A DNA stretch of 64,000 bases, from assembly GCF_000426725.1 (NCBI RefSeq), contig NZ_AUFX01000005.1, positions 1 to 64,000 on the forward strand, read 5' to 3'. The notes below the pieces were generated by a model. The model saw only the letters and a list, made by a program, of their open reading frames with translations. It made no database searches and had not been told where the DNA came from. The DNA is from Sporocytophaga myxococcoides DSM 11118 (GTDB lineage Bacteria > Bacteroidota > Bacteroidia > Cytophagales > Cytophagaceae). The position numbers and the translations under genes are program-made. Position 1 is the first letter of the stretch. Each line of letters starts with the position of its first letter. Below, one piece after another: positions 30,341 to 39,914 of the stretch.

Positions 30341-30389
30341 ATTTAAATATTAAAGGAGTCTGAAATCAATTTTGAAAGCTGATAAAAGA

Positions 30390-31775
30390 ATGACGAAAAT
30401 ACTGAAATATTATTTATTATTATTTTTTATCCTGCCATATGTTGTCACTTATGGACAAGATTATAATCTTAATCAATTGCTTGAAAAAGCAAAGTCTTCC
30501 TATCCTGTCATAAAGGCAAAGCAATACGAAGTAAGAAGCGCTCAGGAAAAGGTGGGATTTGCAAGGGCTGATTATTTGCCTAATTTTATTTTGGCAGATC
30601 AATATACATATTCTACAAGTAATAATCTTGAAGGAGCCTTTTATCCTAATGAAGGAACTACCTTTGCACCATCAGGTGGTATCAGGCAGGATAACATATA
30701 CAAAGGAGCATATGGAAGTTATACAACTGCTATTCTTGATTGGAAAGTAGTTAATTTTGGAAAGGTGTCTGCAGGTATCAATGCTGCAAAGGCTGAAAAG
30801 TCAAAGGCTGAAAAGGATTATGAAAATGAGTTGTTTCAGCATCAGGTTAGAATCGCAGATTTATATCTTCTTTTACTTATCAATCAGCAGTTGAAGCGTG
30901 TTCAGGAATTTAATCTCCAGAGAGCCAAAGATTATATGAATACAATCAATGCCCGGGTCGCTGCCGGATTAAAGCCTGGAGTGGACAGTTCTCTCGCTCA
31001 TGCTGAATATACCAAAGCTGAACTATTACTTCTGGAGAGTCAGAGAAATGAGCTTTCCTATGGACTTAAACTTAAGGAATTGAGCGGGGGAGAAATGAAA
31101 GATACCCTTTCTATCGACACCATGAATTTTTTCAAAGAGTTGCCTATTCCAATTATAACTGATAATGATAATTTGAAAAATGCACCATCACTCAGGTTAT
31201 ATCAATCTTTCAGAGATTTAAGCAAAGCAAGAAGTATTTCTATTAAACGTTCGTTTTATCCTTCTTTATCTATTGTTGGAACAACATGGGCCAGAGGTTC
31301 CGGCATTTCTAGGAAAACAAATGAATACAGAACTGATTTTTCAAGTGGTGTGGATTATCAGGTTTTCAATTATCTGGCTGGTGTGGCATTAAAGTGGAAT
31401 CTCACTAGTTATTTTAAAATTCACAGAGATTATGAAAGTGAGATGTTTCAATATGACAAATATCAACTTTTATATGATGCCCAGGTCTTGCGTCAGAGCC
31501 GTGAATTGAAGGATTCAGAGATGCAGTTCAATGTTGCATTAAAACAGGCTCAGTTGTCACCTGTTCAGCTGGAAGCTGCGAGGGCAGCCTTTGAACAGGC
31601 GCAGATCAGGTATAGCTCCGGTTTGACTGATTTGCCGACATTTACCCAAAGCCTAGTGACTCTTAACAGAGCAGAAGCCGATAATTATATTGCCTATAGC
31701 AATGCATGGAGGGCTTTACTCATGAAGGCAGCGGCAGCAGGAGATCTTTCATTGTTTTTAAATCAGGTGAAATAA
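30390..31775 (+). CDS. TolC-family outer-membrane efflux protein
   Basis: I chose the ATG at 30390 because it starts directly on a signal peptide (MTKILKYYLLLFFILPYVVTYGQ); an upstream TTG at 30372 is possible. The mature ~440 residues show the TolC pattern: an N-terminal conserved LNQLLEKAKSSYPVIKAK and two long coiled-coil halves (LLLLINQQLKRVQEFNLQRAKDY; VLRQSRELKDSEMQFNVALKQAQ) with barrel segments in between. It should form the outer-membrane duct of a tripartite pump. It is followed after 21 bases by the RND pump gene and then by the adaptor, a complete efflux operon. Confidence 0.88.
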   Translation: MTKILKYYLLLFFILPYVVTYGQDYNLNQLLEKAKSSYPVIKAKQYEVRSAQEKVGFARADYLPNFILADQYTYSTSNNLEGAFYPNEGTTFAPSGGIRQDNIYKGAYGSYTTAILDWKVVNFGKVSAGINAAKAEKSKAEKDYENELFQHQVRIADLYLLLLINQQLKRVQEFNLQRAKDYMNTINARVAAGLKPGVDSSLAHAEYTKAELLLLESQRNELSYGLKLKELSGGEMKDTLSIDTMNFFKELPIPIITDNDNLKNAPSLRLYQSFRDLSKARSISIKRSFYPSLSIVGTTWARGSGISRKTNEYRTDFSSGVDYQVFNYLAGVALKWNLTSYFKIHRDYESEMFQYDKYQLLYDAQVLRQSRELKDSEMQFNVALKQAQLSPVQLEAARAAFEQAQIRYSSGLTDLPTFTQSLVTLNRAEADNYIAYSNAWRALLMKAAAAGDLSLFLNQVK

Positions 31776-31796
31776 ATTTTAAATTAACCAGGATAC

Positions 31797-34700
31797 ATGT
31801 TTCAATTAATCAGGTCAGCACTTAGAAACCCTATTGCCATTATGGTAATGGTGATAGGAATTGGATTTTTTTCCATGCTATCGTTGTTTAAAATTCCGGT
31901 TGATATATTTCCTAATCTGGATTTGCCAACTATTTATATTGTTCAACCATATGGTGGTATGGCACCAGAGGAGATGGATGCATTTATAGCAACCAGGTAC
32001 CAGGATCACTTTCTTTATGTTTCAGGAATCAGAAATGTTGATGTGAAGACCATACAGGGACTGTGCCTTATAAAACTTGAATTTTATCCTGGAACCAATA
32101 TGGCTCAGGCTGCAGGAGAGGTGGCCAATAATGTTTCGAGAGCCAAAGCTTATATGCCAGAAGGGACAGTTCCGCCTCAGGTAATACGATTTGATGCAAG
32201 CTCCGTACCTGTTGGTCAATTAGTTTTTGAAAGTAAAACCAGTTCTTTGAACGAAATACAGGATCTTGCAAGTTCAAGGGTGCGTCCGATGTTTTCTAAG
32301 ATTGAAGGTGTTTCAAGTCCTCCTCCTTTAGGTGGAAATCAAAGATCCGTTCTTATTAAAATTGATCCTAATCTAGTAAGGAGTTATAAGCTAACTCCGG
32401 AAGAAATAATCAAGGCTGTTGTGGCGAACAACCAGCCTTCTCCTGCGGGTAATCTCAGGATAGGAAAAAAAACGCTCATGACGCCTGTGAACTCTTTAAT
32501 TGAGCGCCCTGAAGATTTTTTGAATATTCCTATAAGAATAGGTGCTGGTCCGACTGTTTTCATTCGTGATATAGGCGTTGTAGAAGACGGATCTGATATT
32601 ACTGTAAGCTATGCTTTGGTCAATGGAAGAAGAGCCGTTTACATTCCTGTTGTAAAAAAATCGGATGCCTCTACTTTAACAGTAGTAAATAATATAAAGA
32701 CTGCGTTACCTACTCTGCAGAATGCATTACCTGAAGATGTAAATGTGACTTATGAATTTGATCAGTCAGGTTATGTAATAAACGCTCTGAAAAGCCTTGT
32801 CAGTGAAGGTATTCTTGGAGCTGTACTTACTGGACTTATGGTGCTATTGTTTCTTAAGGATTGGCGTAGCGTGATCATTGTCGTTGTGACTATTCCGATT
32901 TCGGTTCTTTCAGCAGTCATTTTGCTGAATTTGTTCGGACAAACGATAAATATAATGACTCTAAGCGGCCTGGCATTGGCAATAGGTGTGCTTGTAGATG
33001 AATCAACTGTCACCATTGAGAATATTCACCAGCATCTGGAGATGAATAAACCTAAAGCTGTTGCCATTTGGGATGCTTGTAAAGAAATTGCTCTTCCGAA
33101 ATTGCTCATCTTGTTTTGTATCCTTGCTGTATTTGCGCCGGCATTTATAATGGTAGGAGTGCCTAAGTCTATGTTCCTGCCCCTTTCTCTTGCGGTGGGC
33201 TTTGCGATGATTGCTTCGTTTATACTTTCTCAAACTTTGGTGCCGGTTTTATCTAACTGGCTATTAAAGCATCATGGTCGTCATGAAGGAAATACCTTAG
33301 CACTGGATCCGGAAGAGATTAAAACAATGATCAATGATGGGTTTGAAAAGCAGGAGAAACCTTCTGCATTTGAGCGATTCAAGCAGAGGTATATTCGAAT
33401 ATTAGGGAAGATTTTAAAGAATAGAGCAAGGTGGACGGTAGGATATTTTGCGGCTTCCATCATACTGATTGGCCTATGTATGTATGCTATTGGAACGGAT
33501 ATATTACCAAAAGCAAGTAGCAATCAGTTTCAGCTGCGAATCAGGGCCAAAGATGGAACCAGGGTCGAAGAGACAGAAAGAATAACTCTTAAAATACTTA
33601 GACTGATCCAAAATGAAGTGGGAGCGGATAATGTGGAAGTTTCTTCAGCTTTCGTAGGAACAGTACCTTCAAGCTATGGTACCTCTAATATCTTTGTTTT
33701 TAATAGCGGTCCTCAGGAATCTGTTATGCAGGTAGCTTTTTCTGAACATGCTGACATAAATATGGATGATTTAAAGGAGCGTATTAGAACAAAAGTTAAA
33801 GAGCAGCTTCCCGATGTAAGGATATCTTTTGAACCTATAGAGCTTGTTGATAAAATTATGAGTCAGGGCTCTCCCAACCCAATAGAAGTAACAGTGGCAT
33901 CTAAAGATATCAAAGAAGCCAATAGGTTTGCGGAAAAGATTTTGAAGAACATGAAAGCTATTTCATTTTTAAGAGATGTTCAGATAGCTCAGCCTATGTC
34001 ATACCCTACACTTAAGGTTAATATTGACAGGGAACGTGCCGGTCAGCTTGGTCTTACATCCACTCAGATTTCAAGGTCACTTGTGGCTGCGACATCTTCA
34101 AGCAGGTTTACAGATAAGAACCTTTGGATGGACTATAAGAAAGGGCTTGCTTATCAGGTACAGGTTCAGATTCCGGAAACGGAAATGACCTCAATTGATG
34201 ATATAGGAAACATTCCACTTCTTAGTGACCAGTTGCATCCTGTGCTTTCAGATGTGGCGACATTTTCTGAAGTATCAGCTCCTGGCCAGTTTGATCGTTC
34301 AGGACCAAACAGACTTGTAACAATCACTGCTAATCTACATAAGACAGATCTGGGAAGAGCTGGGAAAGAAGTACAAAAGGCAATTAAAAAAGCTGGTAGT
34401 CTTCCCAGAGGTTTGGTTGTAGATCTTAAAGGGCAAACTAAACTTTTAAACGATACATTGAATAGCCTTCAATTGGGACTGCTTGCGGCGGTGGTCATTA
34501 TTTTCCTTTTGCTGGCGGCTAATTTTAAATCATTTAAATTGGCGTTGCTGATTCTTTCAGCTGTTCCAGCTGTGGTCGCAGGAGCTTTGTTAATGTTGCT
34601 GGCTTGCGGAGCAACTCTTAATCTGCAATCCTATATGGGGTTAATCATGTCTGTAGGTGTTTCGGTGGCAAATGCTATACTGATGATTACCAATGCTGAG

Positions 34701-35033
34701 CAGGTCAGACTGGAATTAAAGGATGCTCCGCATGCAGCAATGCTGGCGGCAAATAGCAGAATTCGTCCCATTCTCATGACAAGTATTGCAATGATTGCCG
34801 GTATGATTCCCATGGCAAGCGGACTAGGAGAGGGGGGAGATCAGGTTGCTCCATTGGGACAAGCGGTTATTGGGGGATTGCTAGCATCAACAATGGCCTC
34901 CCTGTTTATTTTGCCTGCAATTTTTGTTTCATTGCAGAAAAAGGCATCGTTTAATTCAATCTCTCTTGATCCGGAAGATCCGGAAAGCACTTACTATAAA
35001 TTACAACAAAAAGGAATATATGAACATGTTTAG
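31797..35033 (+). CDS. RND-superfamily efflux permease (AcrB-like)
   Basis: This 1078-residue inner-membrane pump has the twelve-helix RND plan with two large periplasmic loops. The start (IRSALRNPIAIMVMVIGIG) and the P-x-D-x-FPNLDLP block after TM1 are typical. TM4 reads IGVLVDESTVTIEN, so the two proton-relay aspartates of drug-type pumps appear as D401-E402. The final helices include GLIMSVGVSVANAILMI and GEGGDQVAPLGQAVIGG. The substrate (drug, metal or other) cannot be fixed from sequence alone. It lies between TolC and adaptor genes and overlaps the adaptor start by 14 bases. Confidence 0.9.
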   Translation: MFQLIRSALRNPIAIMVMVIGIGFFSMLSLFKIPVDIFPNLDLPTIYIVQPYGGMAPEEMDAFIATRYQDHFLYVSGIRNVDVKTIQGLCLIKLEFYPGTNMAQAAGEVANNVSRAKAYMPEGTVPPQVIRFDASSVPVGQLVFESKTSSLNEIQDLASSRVRPMFSKIEGVSSPPPLGGNQRSVLIKIDPNLVRSYKLTPEEIIKAVVANNQPSPAGNLRIGKKTLMTPVNSLIERPEDFLNIPIRIGAGPTVFIRDIGVVEDGSDITVSYALVNGRRAVYIPVVKKSDASTLTVVNNIKTALPTLQNALPEDVNVTYEFDQSGYVINALKSLVSEGILGAVLTGLMVLLFLKDWRSVIIVVVTIPISVLSAVILLNLFGQTINIMTLSGLALAIGVLVDESTVTIENIHQHLEMNKPKAVAIWDACKEIALPKLLILFCILAVFAPAFIMVGVPKSMFLPLSLAVGFAMIASFILSQTLVPVLSNWLLKHHGRHEGNTLALDPEEIKTMINDGFEKQEKPSAFERFKQRYIRILGKILKNRARWTVGYFAASIILIGLCMYAIGTDILPKASSNQFQLRIRAKDGTRVEETERITLKILRLIQNEVGADNVEVSSAFVGTVPSSYGTSNIFVFNSGPQESVMQVAFSEHADINMDDLKERIRTKVKEQLPDVRISFEPIELVDKIMSQGSPNPIEVTVASKDIKEANRFAEKILKNMKAISFLRDVQIAQPMSYPTLKVNIDRERAGQLGLTSTQISRSLVAATSSSRFTDKNLWMDYKKGLAYQVQVQIPETEMTSIDDIGNIPLLSDQLHPVLSDVATFSEVSAPGQFDRSGPNRLVTITANLHKTDLGRAGKEVQKAIKKAGSLPRGLVVDLKGQTKLLNDTLNSLQLGLLAAVVIIFLLLAANFKSFKLALLILSAVPAVVAGALLMLLACGATLNLQSYMGLIMSVGVSVANAILMITNAEQVRLELKDAPHAAMLAANSRIRPILMTSIAMIAGMIPMASGLGEGGDQVAPLGQAVIGGLLASTMASLFILPAIFVSLQKKASFNSISLDPEDPESTYYKLQQKGIYEHV

Positions 35034-36159
35034 AATAGCTTTTAGCATTGCAATTGTTACATTACTATTTGCATGTAGCAAGGAAGAAAGGAAGCATGAG
35101 TCAGTGCACAAAGATGAAGTTGCACTGGTGGCTGTTTCAAAAGTATTAAGTCTTCAGCCTGAAAAACCACTGTTGTTGCCAGGGGAACTACATCCATGGA
35201 ATAAGGTAAGTATTTATTCGAAAGTTAAAGGGTTTGTAAAAGAGCTGAAAGTAGACAGAGGTTCACAGGTGCGCAAAGGTCAGATTCTTGCGGTCCTGGA
35301 TGCTCCTGAAGTACTTGCCGAATTTGATCAGGCAAAAGGTCAGCTTTCAGCAGCAGAAGGTGCATATGAGGAATCAAAAGCCAGGCTGATTGCATCGTCT
35401 CTTACATACCGAAGATTAATAAAAGCAAATGCTACAAAAGGAGCAGTCGCATTGAATGAACTGGATCAAGCCAAAGCAAAGATGTTTGCAGACAGTGCAT
35501 CCGTTTCCAATGCAAAAGGCAATTTGGATGCAGCACGCTCGCATTATAGGACTAAGCAGGAATTGGTCAATTATCTTTCTATTACTGCTCCATTTGATGG
35601 TGTAATTATAGAAAGAAATATAAGTCCAGGTGCATTGACAGGGGCGACGGATGGAAATTCCAAGCCACTTTTTATTCTGGAAGATAACTCCAGACTTCGT
35701 CTGACACTTGCAATTCCTGAATTGTATTCTAATACTGTTAACAAGGAAGGTGTGGTTACTTTTCAGGTAAGCGCAGTTCCTGATAAGGATTTTAAAGCAA
35801 AGTTTGGAAGAAGTGCAGGTAGCGTGCTGGATAAAAATAGAGTGATGATGGCAGAGTTTGATTATAATAATATAACTAAAGAGCTAAAAGCAGGGATGTA
35901 CGCAGATGTTCAGATACCTGTTGTGAGGTCATCAGCAACATTATTTGTTCCCAAGTCAGCAGTTGTAAATTCAAGTGAAGAAGTATTTGTGATAAGAAAT
36001 AATAAGAACAAAGCAGAATGGGTGCCTGTGAAAAAGGGGATTGTTTTGGATACACTTGTTGAAGTCTTTGGAGATCTGAGTAAAGGGGATGTTATTCTGA
36101 AAGAAGGTTCTGAAGAGATAAGAGATGGGCAGGAGTTGAGGGTGAATAGCAAGTTATAA
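35020..36159 (+). CDS. RND efflux periplasmic adaptor lipoprotein (MFP/HlyD family)
   Basis: I start at the ATG at 35020, which overlaps the pump gene by 14 bases and follows AAAAGGAAT; longer frames lack a signal sequence. The first 20 residues are a lipoprotein signal ending in LLFACSK, so the mature protein is lipid-anchored. Then come the biotinyl-lipoyl half (LKVDRGSQVRKGQILAVLD), an alpha hairpin (about 85-165), the second lipoyl half (YLSITAPFDGVIIERNISPGAL), and the beta-barrel and membrane-proximal domains. It links the RND pump to TolC. In this operon the adaptor is last, whereas in many RND operons it precedes the pump. Confidence 0.9.
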   Translation: MNMFRIAFSIAIVTLLFACSKEERKHESVHKDEVALVAVSKVLSLQPEKPLLLPGELHPWNKVSIYSKVKGFVKELKVDRGSQVRKGQILAVLDAPEVLAEFDQAKGQLSAAEGAYEESKARLIASSLTYRRLIKANATKGAVALNELDQAKAKMFADSASVSNAKGNLDAARSHYRTKQELVNYLSITAPFDGVIIERNISPGALTGATDGNSKPLFILEDNSRLRLTLAIPELYSNTVNKEGVVTFQVSAVPDKDFKAKFGRSAGSVLDKNRVMMAEFDYNNITKELKAGMYADVQIPVVRSSATLFVPKSAVVNSSEEVFVIRNNKNKAEWVPVKKGIVLDTLVEVFGDLSKGDVILKEGSEEIRDGQELRVNSKL

Positions 36160-36230
36160 GTACTAAGTTTTAAGTTATAAGTAAAGGAACTCGAAGGATT
36201 CTTACAGCTTATAACTTAAAACTTAATACT
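36159..36230. repeat. 23-bp palindromic repeat between convergent genes
   Basis: AGTACTAAGTTTTAAGTTATAAG (36159-36181) pairs with 36208-36230 at 22 of 23 positions, around a 26-base loop. It sits exactly between the adaptor and kinase stop codons and may end transcription from both sides. Related units built from AAGTTTTAAGT recur at about 45937-45966. Confidence 0.7.
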
Positions 36231-37493
36231 TTATTTCGACAGTATCATCTTATGCAACGAATTCCCATATCTGTATTCTACTTTCAATCCTGAGTGGTCT
36301 GCAATTTTCTTTACAATGGAAAGGCCAAGGCCGAGAGAATCACTATTCTTATCTTTCTTAAATCTTTCAAATAACTTCTCAGGAACAGTAACAAGTGGAT
36401 GGCCGGTATTGCAAACCTCAATTGAGGTATTTTTGATTTCAATGTTTACAGCCCCGTGAGATACGTTGTGGACAATAGAGTTTTTAATGATGTTGGTTAA
36501 TAAAATATCAGCAAGATCCCCATGTATGTTTGACTGAAATGTACCTTTATTGATAAGACTTATACTGATATTTTTGTGGGTATATAAAGCTTCAAATTCT
36601 TCCAACTTGCCGCGGATCATAACATTAAAGTCTATCTGCTCTAATGTATTGTATTGGCCATTATCTATTTTTGAAAGAAGGAGAAGTGCCTTGTGCATCT
36701 TAGAAATTTTTAAGCAAGCATTCTGAATATCTTCAATCCAGAGTACCTGTTTGTCTGTAAGATTGTCGCACTGGATAAGGTTTTCGACTTTGCTATTGAT
36801 AATCGCTAGCGGGGTTTGAATTTCATGAGAAGCATTTTCAGTATATTCTTTTAGACTCAGATAATCCTTACGCATTTTACCTGTCATTTTTTTAATTACA
36901 TCATTCAGTTCATTAAACTCATAGATTTGAGTTTCTGAAACCTGAATATCTTTATCATCTTTGATGTCAAATTTTTTGGCTTTGTCTAGAGTATTGTAAA
37001 AAGGCATCCATATATTTTTTGACATTTTTCTGAAAAAGATAAACATGCTGGAAAGGCCTATATTTAACAGGAAGAGCATGGTAAGTGTAATGTATCTGAT
37101 AAGCTCAGTGGTTTCGATGAGAGACTTACGAATGCTTATTTTATACCAGTTGTTTTTAAGTTTATTATAAAAGGTGAGTTCCCGAAATGGGACATCTTCT
37201 TTGGTGTATTTATTGTAAAAAATGGTGTCTTTGAAAGTGTCTTCAGCCTGAGTGGGATCAAATTTTGACAGCTTTTGAATCTCAATTTTATTTTCTACAA
37301 AATAGGAGCTTTCATCCCAACCCCCATGTCTTTTTACAAAAGCTTCGAAATCATGCTGCTCTGCTCTCAGTCTCTCTTCAACTTCTTTATAGATCAAATG
37401 CTTTACGGCAATGTAGAATGTACCAGCAATGAGAAGGTAGGTGATTAATGAGATTAATATATAGTAGATTGTTGTTTTGGTAAGAAGTTTCAT
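36231..37493 (-). CDS. Two-component sensor histidine kinase
   Basis: This 420-residue kinase has two membrane helices (about 8-30, YYILISLITYLLIAGTFYIA, and about 130-152, ITLTMLFLLNIGLSSMFIFF) framing a ~100-residue periplasmic sensor. It has a HisKA domain with the phosphorylated histidine in ENASHEIQTPLAI, an N box in LLTNIIKNSIVHN, and a G box in GLGLSIVKKIADHSG. It overlaps the response-regulator gene by four bases (ATGA), so the pair is translationally coupled. It is convergent with the efflux operon, so neighbourhood alone does not show that it controls the pump. Confidence 0.88.
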   Translation of the reverse strand: MKLLTKTTIYYILISLITYLLIAGTFYIAVKHLIYKEVEERLRAEQHDFEAFVKRHGGWDESSYFVENKIEIQKLSKFDPTQAEDTFKDTIFYNKYTKEDVPFRELTFYNKLKNNWYKISIRKSLIETTELIRYITLTMLFLLNIGLSSMFIFFRKMSKNIWMPFYNTLDKAKKFDIKDDKDIQVSETQIYEFNELNDVIKKMTGKMRKDYLSLKEYTENASHEIQTPLAIINSKVENLIQCDNLTDKQVLWIEDIQNACLKISKMHKALLLLSKIDNGQYNTLEQIDFNVMIRGKLEEFEALYTHKNISISLINKGTFQSNIHGDLADILLTNIIKNSIVHNVSHGAVNIEIKNTSIEVCNTGHPLVTVPEKLFERFKKDKNSDSLGLGLSIVKKIADHSGLKVEYRYGNSLHKMILSK

Positions 37494-38167
37494 TTTTCCC
37501 CAAATTTATAACCGATTCCGTAAATAGACTGGATGTAATCTTTGCTGCCTTTGTCCAATAGCTTTTTCCTTAGGTTTTTAATGTGTGAATATACGATATC
37601 CAATGAATCTGCCGAGTCTATATTGTCCCCCCATAAGTGCTCAGCAATGGCAACTTTGGTAAGTACATGATTTTTGTTGGACAGAAAATACATCAGCAAG
37701 TCAAATTCTTTTCGATAAAGAACAATCTCGTTATTGTTCACAAATACCTTTCTGGAGTTGAGATCAACTTTGATTTCATGAAATAATATCTCATTGCTGC
37801 CATTAAAATTTCTTCTTCTCAGAAGAGATTTAATGCGGGCGTTTAGTTCAGAAAAGTGAAATGGCTTTACTAGGTAGTCGTCTGATCCTGTATTTAAACC
37901 CCGGACTTTATCATCAAGTGAGTTTCTCGCTGAAATAATAATAATTCCTGTAGATGATGAAGATTTTTTCAGATTCTCTACCAGTGAAAAACCATCTCCC
38001 CCCGGAAGATTAATATCAACTACAACACAGTCATAATTATATATCATTATCTTCTCCAGTCCGCTTGGATAGTCGTAGGCTGCTTCGCAGAGGTATCCTT
38101 CTTTTTCCAGCTGAGAAGTAATGCTTCCTGCAAGTGCTTTTTCGTCTTCAATAACCAGAATTTTCAT
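37490..38167 (-). CDS. OmpR/PhoB-family response regulator
   Basis: I chose the ATG at 38167, giving 225 residues starting MKILVIEDEKALAG; an upstream frame extension has no domain content. The receiver domain carries the acidic pair in VIEDE, the phosphoacceptor in VVVDINLPGGDGF and the lysine in YLVKPFHFSEL. The C-terminal winged helix (RKEFDLLMYFLSNKNHVLTK; YSHIKNLRKKL; IYGIGYKF) is a typical Trans_reg_C DNA-binding domain. It is the first gene of a two-gene operon with the kinase. A minus-strand TAAATTTG at 38269-38276 may be its -7 box. Confidence 0.9.
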   Translation of the reverse strand: MKILVIEDEKALAGSITSQLEKEGYLCEAAYDYPSGLEKIMIYNYDCVVVDINLPGGDGFSLVENLKKSSSSTGIIIISARNSLDDKVRGLNTGSDDYLVKPFHFSELNARIKSLLRRRNFNGSNEILFHEIKVDLNSRKVFVNNNEIVLYRKEFDLLMYFLSNKNHVLTKVAIAEHLWGDNIDSADSLDIVYSHIKNLRKKLLDKGSKDYIQSIYGIGYKFGEK

Positions 38168-38358
38168 AAAGCAATGTTTTTTTAAAAGTAGTGAATGATT
38201 CTGGAGTAAAATGGGAATTGGTAACCTTTTCAGTTTAAGGTTGCTCAATTGGATATAAATAATTTCAACAAATTTAATTGTAAAAAAAATCCTGAAGAAT
38301 CGTAATCCAAATTGGTTTTTGCAATAATTTTGAATATTTGTGATTTGAAATTACTAAT

Positions 38359-38796
38359 ATGGAAGACTACCTCTGTAATATGTACTCCTTTCTCCTCGAC
38401 CGCACAGCGCGTAGAGTAAAACAATATGCACAGCAGCAGTTTAATGAGAAAAGCTTTAATGTCACTCTGGATCAGTGGCTTGTGCTGCGACATTTATATG
38501 AACATAATGATCTGAATCAAAAAGAACTGGCTGAGCTTCTTTTTAAAGATACACCTACACTCACACGTATTATCGACCTACTTTGTGATAAAGGGCTAAC
38601 AGAGCGTAAAATGCATACGAGAGATCGCCGGTCTTTCATTGTTCATTTAACAGATGCTGGGCTGGCTATGGTAAAGGAATTAATGCCGCAGGTTTCAGGA
38701 ATCCGTTTAAAAGCTTGGCAGGGACTTTCTGAAAAAGACTTTGAAGAGTTTAAAAGGATTCTAAATTCAATATATAATAACCTGGAAAATAGCTAG
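38359..38796 (+). CDS. MarR-family transcription regulator
   Basis: This 145-residue protein has the MarR winged-helix arrangement: a dimerisation helix, then a helix-turn-helix (NDLNQKELAELLFKDTPTLTRIIDLLCDKGLTER) and the beta-wing with the conserved DRRSFIVHLTDAG motif. MarR proteins repress or activate nearby genes in response to small ligands or oxidation. It lies 102 bases before the ferredoxin-reductase and ferredoxin genes on the same strand and may regulate itself or them. A TAATTTTG at 38325-38332 is a possible -7 box. Confidence 0.88.
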   Translation: MEDYLCNMYSFLLDRTARRVKQYAQQQFNEKSFNVTLDQWLVLRHLYEHNDLNQKELAELLFKDTPTLTRIIDLLCDKGLTERKMHTRDRRSFIVHLTDAGLAMVKELMPQVSGIRLKAWQGLSEKDFEEFKRILNSIYNNLENS

Positions 38797-38898
38797 TTAA
38801 TAATAATGTAAATTTTTTTACCCAATTAGTTGTTGTGCTAATTATTGTTGAGGATATTTGTTTAATAAGTTATTCATCCATCTAATTTCATAATTTTT

Positions 38899-39903
38899 AT
38901 GATACACACAGATTTATGCATTATTGGAGCCGGACCTGTCGGACTTTTTGCTGTTTTTGAAGCTGGTTTATTAAAGATGCGCTGTCACCTTATCGATGTT
39001 CTTCCGCAGATCGGTGGGCAGTTGTCGGAGATTTATCCTAAAAAACCAATTTATGATATACCAGGCTTTCCAGAGGTACTGGCTCAGGATCTGGTAGACA
39101 ATCTCAAAAAACAAATAGATCCATTTAAGCCTACCTATACTTTGGGGGAAAGGGTCGAAACACTTGTGAAAAGGGAAGATGGGACTTTCGAAATAAAAAC
39201 TTCTGATGAGTCTGTCATTACCTGTAAAGCTGTTGTAATTGCTGGAGGTCTAGGGTGTTTTGAGCCAAGAAAACCGGAGATAGAGAACCTTGAAAAATAT
39301 GAAGGAAAAGGAGTTTATTATATGGTTAAAGATCCCGAGCGCTTTCGTGATAAAAAGATCATCATTGCCGGAGGAGGTGACTCTGCTTTAGACTGGACTA
39401 TTTTTTTATCTAACGTCGCATCAGAAGTCACACTTGTTCATAGAAATGAATCTTTCAGAGGGGCACCAGATAGTGCTGAGAAGGTCTTTGAACTGGCCAA
39501 AGCCGGTAAGGTTAAATTGTTATTAAACACTCATCTTAAAGAACTGAAAGGAGATAATATCCTTGAATCTGCTACTGTAATAGGCAAAGAGAAGGAGGTT
39601 CGCGAACTTAAAACGGATTATCTCATTCCGTTATTTGGCCTGAGTCCAAAGCTTGGCCCTATTGCGGAGTGGAAATTGAACATAGATAAAAATGCGATTG
39701 AAGTAAATACATTTGATTATAGTACAAATGTTCCCGGAGTATTCGCGATTGGTGATATAAACACTTATCCTGGTAAGCTGAAGCTTATTCTGTGCGGATT
39801 TCATGAAGCAGCACTGATGGCTCAGAGTGCTTTCAAATATGTTTATCCCGATCAGAAGCTAAGCTTTAAGTATACAACTGTAAATGGAGTCAATGCTTTT
39901 TAA
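38899..39903 (+). CDS. Ferredoxin-NADP(+) reductase, thioredoxin-reductase-like type
   Basis: This 334-residue flavoprotein has two Rossmann motifs: FAD-binding IIGAGPVGLFAVFEAG near the N-terminus and NADPH-binding IIAGGGDSALDW at about 155. It has the C-terminal FAD block FAIGDINTYPGKLKL. It lacks the CxxC redox pair of thioredoxin reductase (no cysteines in the position after PGFP), which marks the YumC-type ferredoxin reductases. It is followed 11 bases later by a 2Fe-2S ferredoxin gene, so the pair should form an NADPH-to-ferredoxin electron chain. Confidence 0.9.
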   Translation: MIHTDLCIIGAGPVGLFAVFEAGLLKMRCHLIDVLPQIGGQLSEIYPKKPIYDIPGFPEVLAQDLVDNLKKQIDPFKPTYTLGERVETLVKREDGTFEIKTSDESVITCKAVVIAGGLGCFEPRKPEIENLEKYEGKGVYYMVKDPERFRDKKIIIAGGGDSALDWTIFLSNVASEVTLVHRNESFRGAPDSAEKVFELAKAGKVKLLLNTHLKELKGDNILESATVIGKEKEVRELKTDYLIPLFGLSPKLGPIAEWKLNIDKNAIEVNTFDYSTNVPGVFAIGDINTYPGKLKLILCGFHEAALMAQSAFKYVYPDQKLSFKYTTVNGVNAF

Positions 39904-39914
39904 TTTTTACTTAT

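Noticed and set aside
38245-38493. Minus-strand extension or gene overlapping the MarR gene
   Set aside because: It lies opposite a well-supported MarR coding region and has no domain content of its own.
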